A DNA stretch of 64,000 nt, taken from NCBI RefSeq assembly GCF_000819685.1, contig NZ_CDBR01000025.1, positions 62,001-126,000 of the forward strand, read 5' to 3'. The notes beneath the pieces were generated by a model. That model searched no databases and was not told the DNA's origin. It worked only from the letters and a program-made list of their open reading frames with translations. Position 1 is the first letter of the stretch. Every line of letters starts with the position of its first letter. The DNA comes from Aeromonas allosaccharophila. GTDB lineage: Bacteria; Pseudomonadota; Gammaproteobacteria; Enterobacterales; Aeromonadaceae. Made by a program: the position numbers and the translations under genes. This document shows positions 45,790 to 54,242 of the stretch, one piece after another.

Positions 45790-46458
45790 CTGACGACGGG
45801 GAGAGCGCAGTTGCTCGCTGGAGAAACGGGTCTTCATCGATGTCCACTGCGCTAACCGATCGGCACTCCCCGCCAGCGTCCCTTCCCGGCGTGACTTCAT
45901 GATCCAGATGCTTTTGGCATCGAAGCTGTAAACGGGGATGAGATCGGTACGCTTGCTACCGGGCAGGATCCGGCTGTTGATGTTGTCGAGCACCAGCGGG
46001 TCAGATTTGGGAGTCGGGAAGTAGAGCGTCACCATGTGGAACTGGTTGTATTTGACTGCCTTGACATAAGCCAGCCGCAGCCTCTTCTCATCCACCCCCA
46101 GCTCCATCAGGGTGTAGTACTTGGCGATGCTGTAATCCTCGCAATCCCCCCCGCGGGCACCGATGAACTCCAGCGGATTGGCCCAATAATCCTCATCCCC
46201 CCACAACCTGGGGTCCTCGCTGTAGGTCAGATTGTTGAAGTAGTTGTTCACCAGCTCGATCTTCTGCTGGTCGGTCGTGCCCGCTCTGGGGGCCAGCAGG
46301 CGAGAAAAAGCCTCGGCCCGCTGAATGGCGCGGCCACCATACACTTCCTGCAGCTTGGCCCGCAGCTCCGGACTGGCAATGTACTCGGAAAGACGCGATG
46401 CCTGCACACTGGCGCAACATAGCGCCAGGGTGCAGGCCGGGATCAACAACCATTTCAT
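45784..46458 (-). CDS. lapG: LapG-type periplasmic cysteine protease
   Basis: This 224-residue exported transglutaminase-like cysteine protease (BTLCP/DUF920) cuts large adhesins of the LapA kind off the surface when LapD releases it. The signal peptide ends near residue 20. The catalytic triad reads C106 in RGGDCEDYS, H141 in FHMVTLY and D158 in LDNIN, and the acidic calcium-site residues D105 and E107 flank the cysteine. The ATG at 46458 with GGAG upstream starts the signal peptide. No LapA-type adhesin or type I exporter lies in the window. Confidence 0.87.
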   Translation of the reverse strand: MKWLLIPACTLALCCASVQASRLSEYIASPELRAKLQEVYGGRAIQRAEAFSRLLAPRAGTTDQQKIELVNNYFNNLTYSEDPRLWGDEDYWANPLEFIGARGGDCEDYSIAKYYTLMELGVDEKRLRLAYVKAVKYNQFHMVTLYFPTPKSDPLVLDNINSRILPGSKRTDLIPVYSFDAKSIWIMKSRREGTLAGSADRLAQWTSMKTRFSSEQLRSPRRQL

Positions 46459-46525
46459 ACCGGACACTCCATGTCAGATGCTGGAGGTCAGTATAGTCCG
46501 TCCGGATGAGAGGCTCAGCCGGTGA

Positions 46526-47470
46526 TCAGCGACACTGGGCGAATGCGTCAGCCAATTGCTGCATGAATTGGGGATAACCATCCGGGCCGAGCGGCACCTG
46601 TTCACCCACCTCATCCAGCAACAGCACCTTGGCACCGGTATTGCGCGCCACCGATTCGATCACTGCCGGTGAGAATTGCGGCTCGGCATAAATGCAGCTC
46701 GCCTGCTTCTCTTCCAGTGCCTTGCGAATATCCACCAGGGTCTTGGCACCCGGGCGACGCTCCGGACTCACGGTGAAGTGACCTTTTGAACTCATGCCGT
46801 AGTGGCGCTCCCAATAGCCGTACGCCTCGTGGAAGACAAAGTACCCCTTCTGATTCACCGCCTTCATCTGGCCGGCAATCACCTTGTCCTTGGCATCCAC
46901 CTTGGCATCAAATGCCGCGAGGTTGGCGTCATAGCGATCCTGATTGGCCGGATCCAGCTTGCCCAATTCGCTTGCGATCGCCTTGGCAATCACCTTGGCC
47001 TGCGTCGGGCCAAGCCAGATATGGGGATCGACCCCTTCGTGATGATGTCCCTCATGCCCTTCATCATGATCATGGTCACCGTGCTCGTGGGCTGCGTGGT
47101 CATGATCGTGCCCATCATGATCATGGGAGTCATGGCTATCCTGAGTCGCGTAGTTGAACAGCGGCATCCCCTCAACCTGAGTCAGGGCCAGAGCATGGGG
47201 ATGGTTGGCCAGCGGCTTGGCCATAAAGCCTTCCAGCTCGGGGCCGACCCACACCACCAGACCAGCGCTGTTGATGCTGCGAATATCGGAGGGACGCAGG
47301 GAAAAATCGTGGGGAGAGGCGCCGGTCGGCAGCAATACCCTGGGCTCGCTCACCCCGTCAGTGATCGCCGCGGCGATGAAGCCAAGGGGCTTGATGGTGG
47401 TCAGTACCTCAATGGCACGAACAGGCAAACTCACCGCCAGCAAGGCAGTGAAAAGCGCAATAATTCTCAT
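46526..47470 (-). CDS. znuA: Zinc ABC transporter substrate-binding protein ZnuA
   Basis: This 314-residue periplasmic zinc receptor has a signal peptide (about 1-19). Zinc-ligand histidines are in SPHDF (H54), DPHIW (H150) and FHEAYGYW. A long His/Asp-rich loop at 111-145 contains 14 histidines and buffers or captures zinc. It is divergent from znuCB across a region with two Zur boxes, so zinc-bound Zur should repress both sides. Confidence 0.95.
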   Translation of the reverse strand: MRIIALFTALLAVSLPVRAIEVLTTIKPLGFIAAAITDGVSEPRVLLPTGASPHDFSLRPSDIRSINSAGLVVWVGPELEGFMAKPLANHPHALALTQVEGMPLFNYATQDSHDSHDHDGHDHDHAAHEHGDHDHDEGHEGHHHEGVDPHIWLGPTQAKVIAKAIASELGKLDPANQDRYDANLAAFDAKVDAKDKVIAGQMKAVNQKGYFVFHEAYGYWERHYGMSSKGHFTVSPERRPGAKTLVDIRKALEEKQASCIYAEPQFSPAVIESVARNTGAKVLLLDEVGEQVPLGPDGYPQFMQQLADAFAQCR

Positions 47471-47497
47471 TGATGAATCTCGTCAGGGGGTGAGTAT

Positions 47498-47510
47498 GTG
47501 ATAATATAAC
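47498..47510. promoter_or_regulatory. Zur box 1 (znuA side)
   Basis: The 13-mer GTGATAATATAAC differs from the core Zur palindrome GTTATA-N-TATAAC at one base. It lies nearer znuA and probably controls the leftward promoter. Confidence 0.7.
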
Positions 47511-47521
47511 AGCCGCTTTTT

Positions 47522-47534
47522 GTTATATTATAAC
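47522..47534. promoter_or_regulatory. Zur box 2 (znuC side)
   Basis: GTTATATTATAAC is a perfect match to the core Zur palindrome GTTATA-N-TATAAC. It lies 30 bases before the znuC ATG, and its centre is 24 bases from that of box 1. Confidence 0.85.
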
Positions 47535-47563
47535 TCTCACTGGCTGTAAACCCCGGAGTTGTC

Positions 47564-48340
47564 ATGAGCCAACTGGTAGAGCTGAAAGAGGTCTCTCTCT
47601 CGTTTGATGGACGCTCTGTGCTCGACAAGGTCTCCTTTACCCTCAATAAAGGCAAAATCACCACCCTGGTCGGCCCCAACGGGGCGGGCAAGAGCACTCT
47701 GAGCAAGCTGGTGCTGGGTCTGCTCACGCCGGATTCGGGCAAGATCACCCGCAGTCGCGACCTGAGAGTCGGCTATGTGCCCCAGCGCCTCTATCTGGAT
47801 CCCACCCTGCCGCTGACGGTGCGCCGTTTCTTGCAACTGGGCAAAAACAGCCGCCTCTCCATCGAGGAAGCGCTGGCCCGGGTTGGCGCAGAAGGATTGC
47901 TGGAAAACCGGATGCAAAAACTCTCCGGCGGTGAGATGCAGCGGGTGCTGCTGGCACGCGCCCTGCTGGTCAAGCCCGAGCTGCTGGTGCTGGACGAGCC
48001 GGTACAAGGGGTCGATATCACCGGCCAGATCGAGCTCTATGCCCTGATCGGCCAGCTCGCCGCCGAGTTCAATTGCGCCGTGCTGATGGTCTCCCACGAC
48101 CTGCATCTGGTGATGGCCAGCACCCACGAGGTGATCTGCCTCAATCGCCACGTCTGCTGTCATGGCGAGCCGGAAAGCGTGGCGCGCCACCCCGAATTTG
48201 CCCGTCTGTTCGGGCGACCGGAGCAGGAGGTGCTGGCGGTCTATACCCACCATCACCACTGCGACGGCGAACACCATCATCATGAACCGCAGGCTCCCGT
48301 CATCCGCCTGCCCTCTCGCAACAACGCTCACAGTAAATAG
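47564..48340 (+). CDS. znuC: Zinc ABC transporter ATP-binding protein ZnuC
   Basis: The 258-residue ATPase drives zinc import. Walker A is [10 protein letters not shown] (about 39-48), the signature is LSGGEMQR, and Walker B is LLVLDEP. The C-terminus has a histidine-rich stretch ([15 protein letters not shown], about 227-241), unusual for the ATPase subunit but known in ZnuC of some bacteria, which may sense cytosolic zinc. It follows the Zur boxes directly and is transcribed with znuB 21 bases downstream. Confidence 0.95.
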   Translation: MSQLVELKEVSLSFDGRSVLDKVSFTLNKGKITTLVGPNGAGKSTLSKLVLGLLTPDSGKITRSRDLRVGYVPQRLYLDPTLPLTVRRFLQLGKNSRLSIEEALARVGAEGLLENRMQKLSGGEMQRVLLARALLVKPELLVLDEPVQGVDITGQIELYALIGQLAAEFNCAVLMVSHDLHLVMASTHEVICLNRHVCCHGEPESVARHPEFARLFGRPEQEVLAVYTHHHHCDGEHHHHEPQAPVIRLPSRNNAHSK

Positions 48341-48361
48341 CGCAAGCAACAGGACATTCAA

Positions 48362-49141
48362 GTGGACAGCTTTCTGTTATACGCCCTCGCGGCCGGTCTC
48401 GGCATCGCCCTGCTGGCCGGCCCCCTCGGCAGCTTCGTGGTATGGCGCAAGATGGCCTATTTTGGCGACACCCTCTCCCACGCCTGTCTGTTCGGCATCG
48501 CGCTGGGCATCCTGCTGCAGGTCGATCTCACCCTGGCGGTGGTGGTCTGCTGCCTCGCCATGGCGATGCTGCTGGTGATCATGAGTCGCAACCAGCAGGT
48601 CGCGACCGATACCCTGCTCGGCATTCTAGCCCACAGCGCCCTGTCCCTCGGTCTGGTTACCTTGAGTTTTATGGATAACGTGCGGGTGGATCTGATGGCC
48701 TACCTGTTTGGCGACCTGCTCTCGGTACAACCGATGGATCTGCTCTGGATCTACGGCGGTGGCGCGCTGGTGCTGCTCACCCTGTGGCGATTGTGGGATC
48801 CCCTGCTCTCCATGACCATCTCGGAAGAGCTGGCGCGGGTAGAGGGGATCCGGGTCGATGTGCTGCGCTGCGTGCTGATGCTGCTGATCGGGCTGGTGAT
48901 CGCCGTGGCGATGAAGTTTGTCGGCGCGCTGATCATCACCTCCCTGCTGATCATCCCCGCCGCCACTGCCCGCCGCTTCAGCCAGACGCCGGAGCAGATG
49001 GCCGGCTTTGCCGCGCTAATCGGCTGCCTCGCCGTGCTGGGTGGCTTGACCCTCTCCTGGTATCAGGACACTCCGGCAGGCCCCTCGGTCGTCGTCTGCG
49101 CCACCAGCCTGTTTGTGCTGAGCCAGTTCAAGAGAGCGTAA
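48362..49141 (+). CDS. znuB: Zinc ABC transporter permease ZnuB (GTG start)
   Basis: This 259-residue membrane permease of the ABC-3 family has about seven or eight hydrophobic segments. Its opening [33 protein letters not shown] is characteristic of ZnuB/MntB. The start is a GTG with AGGACA upstream, 21 bases after znuC. It ends ten bases before the convergent LysR gene. Confidence 0.94.
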   Translation: MDSFLLYALAAGLGIALLAGPLGSFVVWRKMAYFGDTLSHACLFGIALGILLQVDLTLAVVVCCLAMAMLLVIMSRNQQVATDTLLGILAHSALSLGLVTLSFMDNVRVDLMAYLFGDLLSVQPMDLLWIYGGGALVLLTLWRLWDPLLSMTISEELARVEGIRVDVLRCVLMLLIGLVIAVAMKFVGALIITSLLIIPAATARRFSQTPEQMAGFAALIGCLAVLGGLTLSWYQDTPAGPSVVVCATSLFVLSQFKRA

Positions 49142-49150
49142 CGGCGCAGG

Positions 49151-50041
49151 CTAGAGCGGCATGCTCTGGCGTGTCTCCATCATCAGCCACTGGCGCAACC
49201 GGCTGATGGCGGGCTCATGGGCCCGCGAGCGCTTGCAGGTAAAGTAGAAGGCATCCCCCGTCTCCAGCTGGTGTACCGGCAAGGCCACCAGTTGGGGATC
49301 ATCGGGCCGCAGCATGTAGTCATTCACGAACGCCACCCCCTGATCCCAGGCCGCCGCCTCCATCGCCAGCAGCACATGGCTGAAGTGGTGCATCCGCGCC
49401 TCATCCGGAATAACCAGCCCGCCCGCCTTGGCCCAGCGCTGCCAATCCTCGCCCCGCGCCTTGTAGATGGACTGCACCGACAGCAGCGGCAGCTGCCAGA
49501 TGGCCTCGGGCCACTCCCCGCTGACCTGCTGCAACAGGCGGCGACTACAGACCGGAAAGAGCCGCTCCTGATAGATCAAATCGTGGCAATAGCCCCGCCC
49601 GTGGGGCGACACAGTGATAAAGCAGTCCGCCACCCGATCAGAGAGCTCGGGGTCTTCCGCCACCATCTCCAGACTCAAATCCAGTTCCGGGTAAAGCTGG
49701 CGCAACCCAGCCAGACGGGGGATCAGCCACTTCACCGCAAACGAGCTGTAGACCGCGAGCCGGACTCGCATCTCGCCGCCCCCGCGCAGTTGCTCGCTGC
49801 TCTGGGCAATCTGGCTGAGCCCGGCGGCAATCCCCTCAAAGTAGCTCTCCCCCTGCGGCGTCAGGGAGAGCAGCCGCCCCTGACGCAGCAACAAGCGCTC
49901 ACCCAGAAAATCCTCCAGCAGGCGGATCTGGTGGCTGACCGCGCTCTGGCTGACGTTCAATTCAAGGGCGGCGCGGGAGAAGCTGAGCAGCCGGGCGACC
50001 ACTTCAAAATATTGCACGGCACGAAGGGGTGGCAGCTTCAT
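49151..50041 (-). CDS. LysR family transcriptional regulator
   Basis: The 296-residue regulator has an N-terminal winged helix (LSFSRAALELNVSQSAVSHQIRLLE, about 19-43) and a periplasmic-binding-like effector domain from about 90. The GcvA-like group is the nearest I can suggest. It is divergent from an EamA transporter gene with 91 bases between, so that transporter is its most likely target. The ligand is unknown. Confidence 0.88.
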   Translation of the reverse strand: MKLPPLRAVQYFEVVARLLSFSRAALELNVSQSAVSHQIRLLEDFLGERLLLRQGRLLSLTPQGESYFEGIAAGLSQIAQSSEQLRGGGEMRVRLAVYSSFAVKWLIPRLAGLRQLYPELDLSLEMVAEDPELSDRVADCFITVSPHGRGYCHDLIYQERLFPVCSRRLLQQVSGEWPEAIWQLPLLSVQSIYKARGEDWQRWAKAGGLVIPDEARMHHFSHVLLAMEAAAWDQGVAFVNDYMLRPDDPQLVALPVHQLETGDAFYFTCKRSRAHEPAISRLRQWLMMETRQSMPL

Positions 50042-50132
50042 TATCTAAATATCTCATGAGTGGTCATTTTTTATCATTTTACTGGATAACGGCCCTCGCG
50101 CTACCCTCCCCTCATCTGAAGTGGGAGGTGGT

Positions 50133-50990
50133 ATGAATGCAGTAGGGATCGGCATCCTTTATCTGGTGCTGGGCAACATGGTGGCGGTCTTTTCCGATGC
50201 ACTGGTCAAGGTACTGGAGCCGGATCAGCCCATCTTCCAGTTTGTCTTTTTCCGCCAGCTCTCGGCCGCCCTTCTGCTGATGCCCTGGCTGCTCTGGTCA
50301 TGGCGCCGCAACCCGCCAGTCGCCATCAAGTGGCACCTGCTGCGGGCCCATATCTGGGCGGTTGGCGTCTGCCTGATGGTGGTCGCCCTCACCCGCTTGC
50401 CGCTCGCCACCGCCAATGCCCTCTTCTATGCCGCGCCGCTGATGATGGTGCCGCTGGCGGTGTGGATGGCGGGAGAGGCGATCTCGCGCCAGAAGGTGCT
50501 GACCGCGCTGCTCGGCTTTATCGGGGTACTGATCGTACTGCGCCCAACCGAAGTAAACTGGGCCGCACTGGCGGCGCTCGGGGTGGCGCTGTCGATGGCG
50601 CTCAACAACCTGCTGATCAAGCGGATCCCGCTCAAGCAACCCATCGCCCAAACCCTGTTTTTCACCAACGTGCTGAGCATGCCCTTCATTCTGGCGCTGG
50701 CATTGTGGGAAGGTGGGGACTGGCAGTGGCAGATGTGGTGGCCCGCCTTCGGCTCCTCGGCGCTGATCATGGTCTATGCGGGTTTGTGCGTGGTGGCCTA
50801 TCGCAAGGCGGAGGCGAGCAAGATCGCCTCGGCGGAGTACACCGGCCTGCTGATGGCTGTGGCCATCGGGGTATGGCTGTTTGACGAGCAGCCGGGGCTG
50901 CCTCTGCTGCTGGGGTGCCTCTGCATCATCTTGCCGCTGGTTGCCATGGCCCGCAGCAAACCCAAACCGCTGGCCGAACCGGCTGTTTAA
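50133..50990 (+). CDS. EamA/DMT family transporter
   Basis: The 285-residue membrane protein has ten hydrophobic segments in two EamA repeats (about 8-138 and 150-278), typical of drug/metabolite exporters. The ATG at 50133 directly follows GGGAGGTGGT; a GTG four codons earlier is ignored. The substrate is unknown. The divergent LysR gene probably regulates it. Confidence 0.85.
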   Translation: MNAVGIGILYLVLGNMVAVFSDALVKVLEPDQPIFQFVFFRQLSAALLLMPWLLWSWRRNPPVAIKWHLLRAHIWAVGVCLMVVALTRLPLATANALFYAAPLMMVPLAVWMAGEAISRQKVLTALLGFIGVLIVLRPTEVNWAALAALGVALSMALNNLLIKRIPLKQPIAQTLFFTNVLSMPFILALALWEGGDWQWQMWWPAFGSSALIMVYAGLCVVAYRKAEASKIASAEYTGLLMAVAIGVWLFDEQPGLPLLLGCLCIILPLVAMARSKPKPLAEPAV

Positions 50991-51000
50991 CAGCTCAGGG

Positions 51001-51582
51001 TCACTCCAGCAAAGGGGCGACCCTTTGCTGCAGATGGGGGACGATCTCATCCTCGAACCAGGGATTCTTCCTGAGCCAGAGGGTATTGCGCGGTGAAGGA
51101 TGCGGCAACGGCAGCCAGCCGGGGCCATAGTCGGCCCAGCTGCGCACCGTTTCGGTGAGCGACCCCCTGGCCGCCCCCCGCAGGTAATGGGCCTGTGCAT
51201 ACTGGCCAATCAGCAGGGTCAGCTCGATGTTGGGCAACAGCATCAATACCTTGTCGTGCCAGGTGGGTGCACATTCGGGGCGCGGCGGCAGATCGCCGGA
51301 TTTTCCCCTGCCGGGATAGCAGAGCCCCATCGGCATAATGGCGATGCGCGACTCGTCGTAAAAGGTGGCCTTATCGACCCCGAGCCACTGGCGCAGCCTG
51401 TCACCTGAGGGGTCATCCCACGGGATACCGCTGGCATGCACCCGGGTGCCGGGCGCCTGACCGATGATCAGCAGGCGGGCACTCTCGGCCCCGCGGATCA
51501 CCGGACGAGGCCCCAGCGGCAGATGAGCCTCGCACAGACGGCAGGCCCTGATTTGCTCAAACAACGTATCGATTTTCTGCAT
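51001..51582 (-). CDS. Uracil-DNA glycosylase superfamily protein
   Basis: The 193-residue product has the UDG fold markers: LLIIGQAPGTRVHASGIPWDD (motif A, about 40-60) and LPHPSPRN (motif B, about 168-175). A CRLCEAHLPLG pair of cysteines near residue 15 resembles the metal-site region of family 4/5 enzymes, but only two cysteines are clear. The ATG at 51582 has no good Shine-Dalgarno, and an earlier start in the frame is possible. Base specificity and activity are not shown. Confidence 0.78.
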   Translation of the reverse strand: MQKIDTLFEQIRACRLCEAHLPLGPRPVIRGAESARLLIIGQAPGTRVHASGIPWDDPSGDRLRQWLGVDKATFYDESRIAIMPMGLCYPGRGKSGDLPPRPECAPTWHDKVLMLLPNIELTLLIGQYAQAHYLRGAARGSLTETVRSWADYGPGWLPLPHPSPRNTLWLRKNPWFEDEIVPHLQQRVAPLLE

Positions 51583-51681
51583 GATGTTGATAGTACCAGC
51601 ATTTCCCTGTTTTCCCTCTTGTGGAAACAAGGCGCGCCCCCTACTATCGCCATGGGTGTTTAATTTAATAAACGGACAATA

Positions 51682-52572
51682 ATGAAAAACTGGCTAGGTA
51701 CCGGCACCGCGACCCTCTCCTTCATCCTGTGGGGGATGCTGCCGCTCTATTATCAATTCATGCCCGAGGTCAACATGTGGGAGCTGATCTCCCACCGGGT
51801 GCTCTGGTCTGTGGTGCTGCTGGGCGTCCTGTTTCTGCTGCTTGGCCACAAGGTGCCGTGGGCACAACTGCGCAGCGAGCCGCGCCAGCTCGGCCTCATT
51901 CTTCTGGCGGGCCCCGTGATGTCCATCAGCTGGTGCATGTTCACCTGGTGCCTCACCACCGGACAGGTGCTGACCACCAGCCTCGCCTTCTTTATGACCC
52001 CACTGTTCAATATCGTATTCGCCGTCATCTTCCTTAAAGAGCGGCTCACCCCGCAAAAGCATCTGGCGGTCGCGCTGGCGCTGGCAGGGCTCGCCTACAT
52101 GCTGTTCTGCTACGGCCAGCTCCCCTGGTTCTCCCTCATCATGGGGGCCAACTTCGCCTGCTACGGCCTTATCAAGAAGAAGATCCACTACGACACCGGC
52201 ACCAGCCTCTATCTGGAAGCCATGGTGCAGTTGCCCGTCGCGCTGATCATCATCGGCACGCTGGCGTGGCACGGGGAAGGGGCATTCGTGAACGGGGATC
52301 TGGCCGACAAGCTGCTGCTGATGGGCAGTGCCCCCGCCACCCTGCTGCCAGTGGGGCTGTTCTGCTACGCGGTGGCAAGAACCCGGATGAGCACGGTGGG
52401 GTTGCTGCAATATATCGAGCCCAGCCTCGCCTTCCTGCTCGCCATCTACTGGTTTGGTGAGGCGCCGGACCCCATCAAGACGGTCGGCTTCGCCTTCGTC
52501 TGGTCGGGCTTGCTGGTGAGCCTGCTACCGCTGCACCGGCTCAAGCGCCGCCCTCAGGGCGTACCGCGATAG
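51682..52572 (+). CDS. rarD: RarD-type EamA transporter
   Basis: The 296-residue protein has ten hydrophobic segments and the RarD pattern (SFILWGMLPLYYQFMPEVNMWELISHRVLWS). RarD proteins were linked to chloramphenicol sensitivity in Pseudomonas; their substrate remains unclear. The last 19 bases overlap the end of the convergent solute-binding gene. It is preceded by a possible promoter in the AT-rich 100 bases after the glycosylase gene. Confidence 0.88.
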   Translation: MKNWLGTGTATLSFILWGMLPLYYQFMPEVNMWELISHRVLWSVVLLGVLFLLLGHKVPWAQLRSEPRQLGLILLAGPVMSISWCMFTWCLTTGQVLTTSLAFFMTPLFNIVFAVIFLKERLTPQKHLAVALALAGLAYMLFCYGQLPWFSLIMGANFACYGLIKKKIHYDTGTSLYLEAMVQLPVALIIIGTLAWHGEGAFVNGDLADKLLLMGSAPATLLPVGLFCYAVARTRMSTVGLLQYIEPSLAFLLAIYWFGEAPDPIKTVGFAFVWSGLLVSLLPLHRLKRRPQGVPR

Positions 52573-53288
52573 GACTCCAGTACCTGGTGCCAGCGGGGAT
52601 CCCGGTCCATCTGCTCGGCGATATCGTTGAGACGAGCATGGAGATCGGCACGAGATCTGGGCACCAGAATATGGCGGGTATAGCTGGATTGGGGAAAGGG
52701 CGAGACAAACAGCTTACCCTCATAGGCCGGGACATGGGTGAAAAACGCGAGGGCCGACCCGGGCACCAGAGTCACATCGATGCGCCCGCGCACCAGCAGA
52801 TCCAGATTGATCTTCACCTTCTTGGCATCGTGGCGCACCAGGTCCCCCCCGGCGGCCGCCTCATCGATCCCCTGGTAGCGATAGCCCTCCACCCCGCCAA
52901 ACACCAGCCCCTTGAGAGAGTCTGGCCCGCGATAGGTGATCGGCTTGTCGATGCTCGAGATCAGCTCGTTGGTGTCGCGCATCACCGGAAAGGTCCAGAG
53001 ATAGCGCTCGCGTTGGGGATCCCCCACCCAGGCGGGATTGACCCAGACCACCAGACCGTCGAAGTCGGGATCCGACATCTCCAGCGCCAGCCGGGCGCGA
53101 TTGACCAGCCAGAGTTCGATCCTGGGTTCCCCCCCCAGCTTTTCATTGAGATACTTAACCAGCTCGTGGCTCAACCCAGCCTCTCCACCGGTATTGAAGG
53201 GCGGATGCTGATGGTAATCGTAAAGACGGAGCGTCTCCCCCTGAGCCGGGACCGACAACAGTAACCACAACCAGAACCAGACTCTCAT
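52554..53288 (-). CDS. Extracellular solute-binding protein (family 3-like)
   Basis: The 245-residue exported protein has a signal peptide (about 1-18, MRVWFWLWLLLSVPAQG) and an amino-acid-type binding fold (LRLYDYHQHPPFNTGGEAGLSHELVKYLNEKLGG). Transport genes are lacking around it, so it may serve as a sensor or as a free binding protein. The ATG at 53288 has AAGGAGG upstream, while 22 in-frame codons before it are not used. Its 3' end overlaps rarD by 19 bases. Confidence 0.75.
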   Translation of the reverse strand: MRVWFWLWLLLSVPAQGETLRLYDYHQHPPFNTGGEAGLSHELVKYLNEKLGGEPRIELWLVNRARLALEMSDPDFDGLVVWVNPAWVGDPQRERYLWTFPVMRDTNELISSIDKPITYRGPDSLKGLVFGGVEGYRYQGIDEAAAGGDLVRHDAKKVKINLDLLVRGRIDVTLVPGSALAFFTHVPAYEGKLFVSPFPQSSYTRHILVPRSRADLHARLNDIAEQMDRDPRWHQVLESYRGTP

Positions 53289-53331
53289 CGCACCTCCTTG
53301 AGCTGCTTTGAGTTTGGCACAGAGACGTTGA

Positions 53332-53676
53332 ATGAGAGAGTCCGCGACCACCACACCCGCGCCGCAACCGCCCGAACCCTCCCACTGGTCTGTCTATATG
53401 GTGCGTACCGCCACCGGCCTGCTCTATACCGGGATCAGCACGGACCCACTGCGCCGCCTGCGCCAGCACCAGAGTGGCAAGGGCTCTCGCGCCCTGCGCG
53501 GCAAGGGACCGCTGACGCTGGTATGGCAGCAGGAAGTCGGTGAGAAGGGGGCAGCCCTGCGCATCGAATATCGCCTAAAGCAGCAGCCAAAATCCTTCAA
53601 GGAGCAGCTGATCCTGCACCCTGCGCTCTGGCAGAGCTGGAGCCCGCAATGGTTACCCGCAGCCACCCGGCCTTGA
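53332..53676 (+). CDS. GIY-YIG domain protein (YhbQ-like)
   Basis: The 114-residue protein has a single GIY-YIG nuclease fold: WSVYMVRTATGLLYTGISTD (about 19-38) holds the VYMV...LYTG form of the motif, followed by the arginine RRLRQHQSGKGSRAL. YhbQ-type members are small, and their role in DNA damage handling is not settled. It is divergent from the solute-binding gene. Confidence 0.85.
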   Translation: MRESATTTPAPQPPEPSHWSVYMVRTATGLLYTGISTDPLRRLRQHQSGKGSRALRGKGPLTLVWQQEVGEKGAALRIEYRLKQQPKSFKEQLILHPALWQSWSPQWLPAATRP

Positions 53677-53685
53677 GGATGACAG

Positions 53686-53714
53686 GCAAAAAAAGGCCAC
53701 TCAATGAGTGGCCG
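53686..53714 (-). terminator. Rho-independent terminator of the psp operon
   Basis: On the minus strand GGCCACTC/GAGTGGCC (53695-53713) is followed by a run of seven Ts. It lies 50 bases after pspG. Confidence 0.85.
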
Positions 53715-53766
53715 GAAAGGGGAAATCAGGGAGCATCACACAACGTCTTGCACAACCTCAGGCAGG

Positions 53767-53985
53767 TTACAGGTAGGTATTGGAACGCTTGCTGCGGTTG
53801 CTGATCAGCCAGCAAACCGCCAGCACCAGCAGCAACCAGGGAGCCAGCTTGATGATCAGAGCAAGCATGCCACCCAGCGCCCCAAGCAGCACAAACAGGC
53901 CGCTCACCAGCAACATGGCTACCAGGGTAAAACCGGTCAGTGCCATGACCAGCAGCACCACCAGCAAGATGAAAAATTCCAGCAT
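53767..53985 (-). CDS. pspG: Phage shock protein G (PspG)
   Basis: The 72-residue inner-membrane protein has two hydrophobic segments (about 3-35 and 38-62) and the PspG pattern GGMLALIIKLAPWLLLVLAV. PspG belongs to the envelope stress response that preserves the proton motive force. In E. coli it is a separate transcription unit; here it follows pspA and the short pspC gene in the same direction. Confidence 0.85.
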   Translation of the reverse strand: MLEFFILLVVLLVMALTGFTLVAMLLVSGLFVLLGALGGMLALIIKLAPWLLLVLAVCWLISNRSKRSNTYL

Positions 53986-54033
53986 AACTTGCTCCTTATC
54001 AGTACCTTGTCTGCCGGCTGGTCAACCCTTCGG

Positions 54034-54240
54034 TCAATCCAGCCAGCGCTTCAATTCATAACGGGGCGGCATCACCAGCACCGCCAGCAGATAGGCGGCC
54101 AGTGCCAGCGGCGGCATCAGGATCAGGACGAGCAGTGCCACCACCCGCACCGTGACTCTGGAGACCCCCAACCGCCTGGCAATCCCGGCGCAGACCCCGG
54201 TCAGCTTGCGATGCACCAGATCCTTGGGCCAGGGGCTCAT
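54034..54240 (-). CDS. pspC: Short PspC-domain protein
   Basis: The 68-residue protein consists only of the PspC domain: KLTGVCAGIARRLGVSRVTVRVV, then a hydrophobic segment (about 36-57). E. coli PspC is about 119 residues, so the periplasmic part is lacking here. It starts two bases after the pspA stop. No pspB is present between them. It may regulate PspA or act as a membrane anchor. Confidence 0.82.
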   Translation of the reverse strand: MSPWPKDLVHRKLTGVCAGIARRLGVSRVTVRVVALLVLILMPPLALAAYLLAVLVMPPRYELKRWLD

Positions 54241-54242
54241 GA

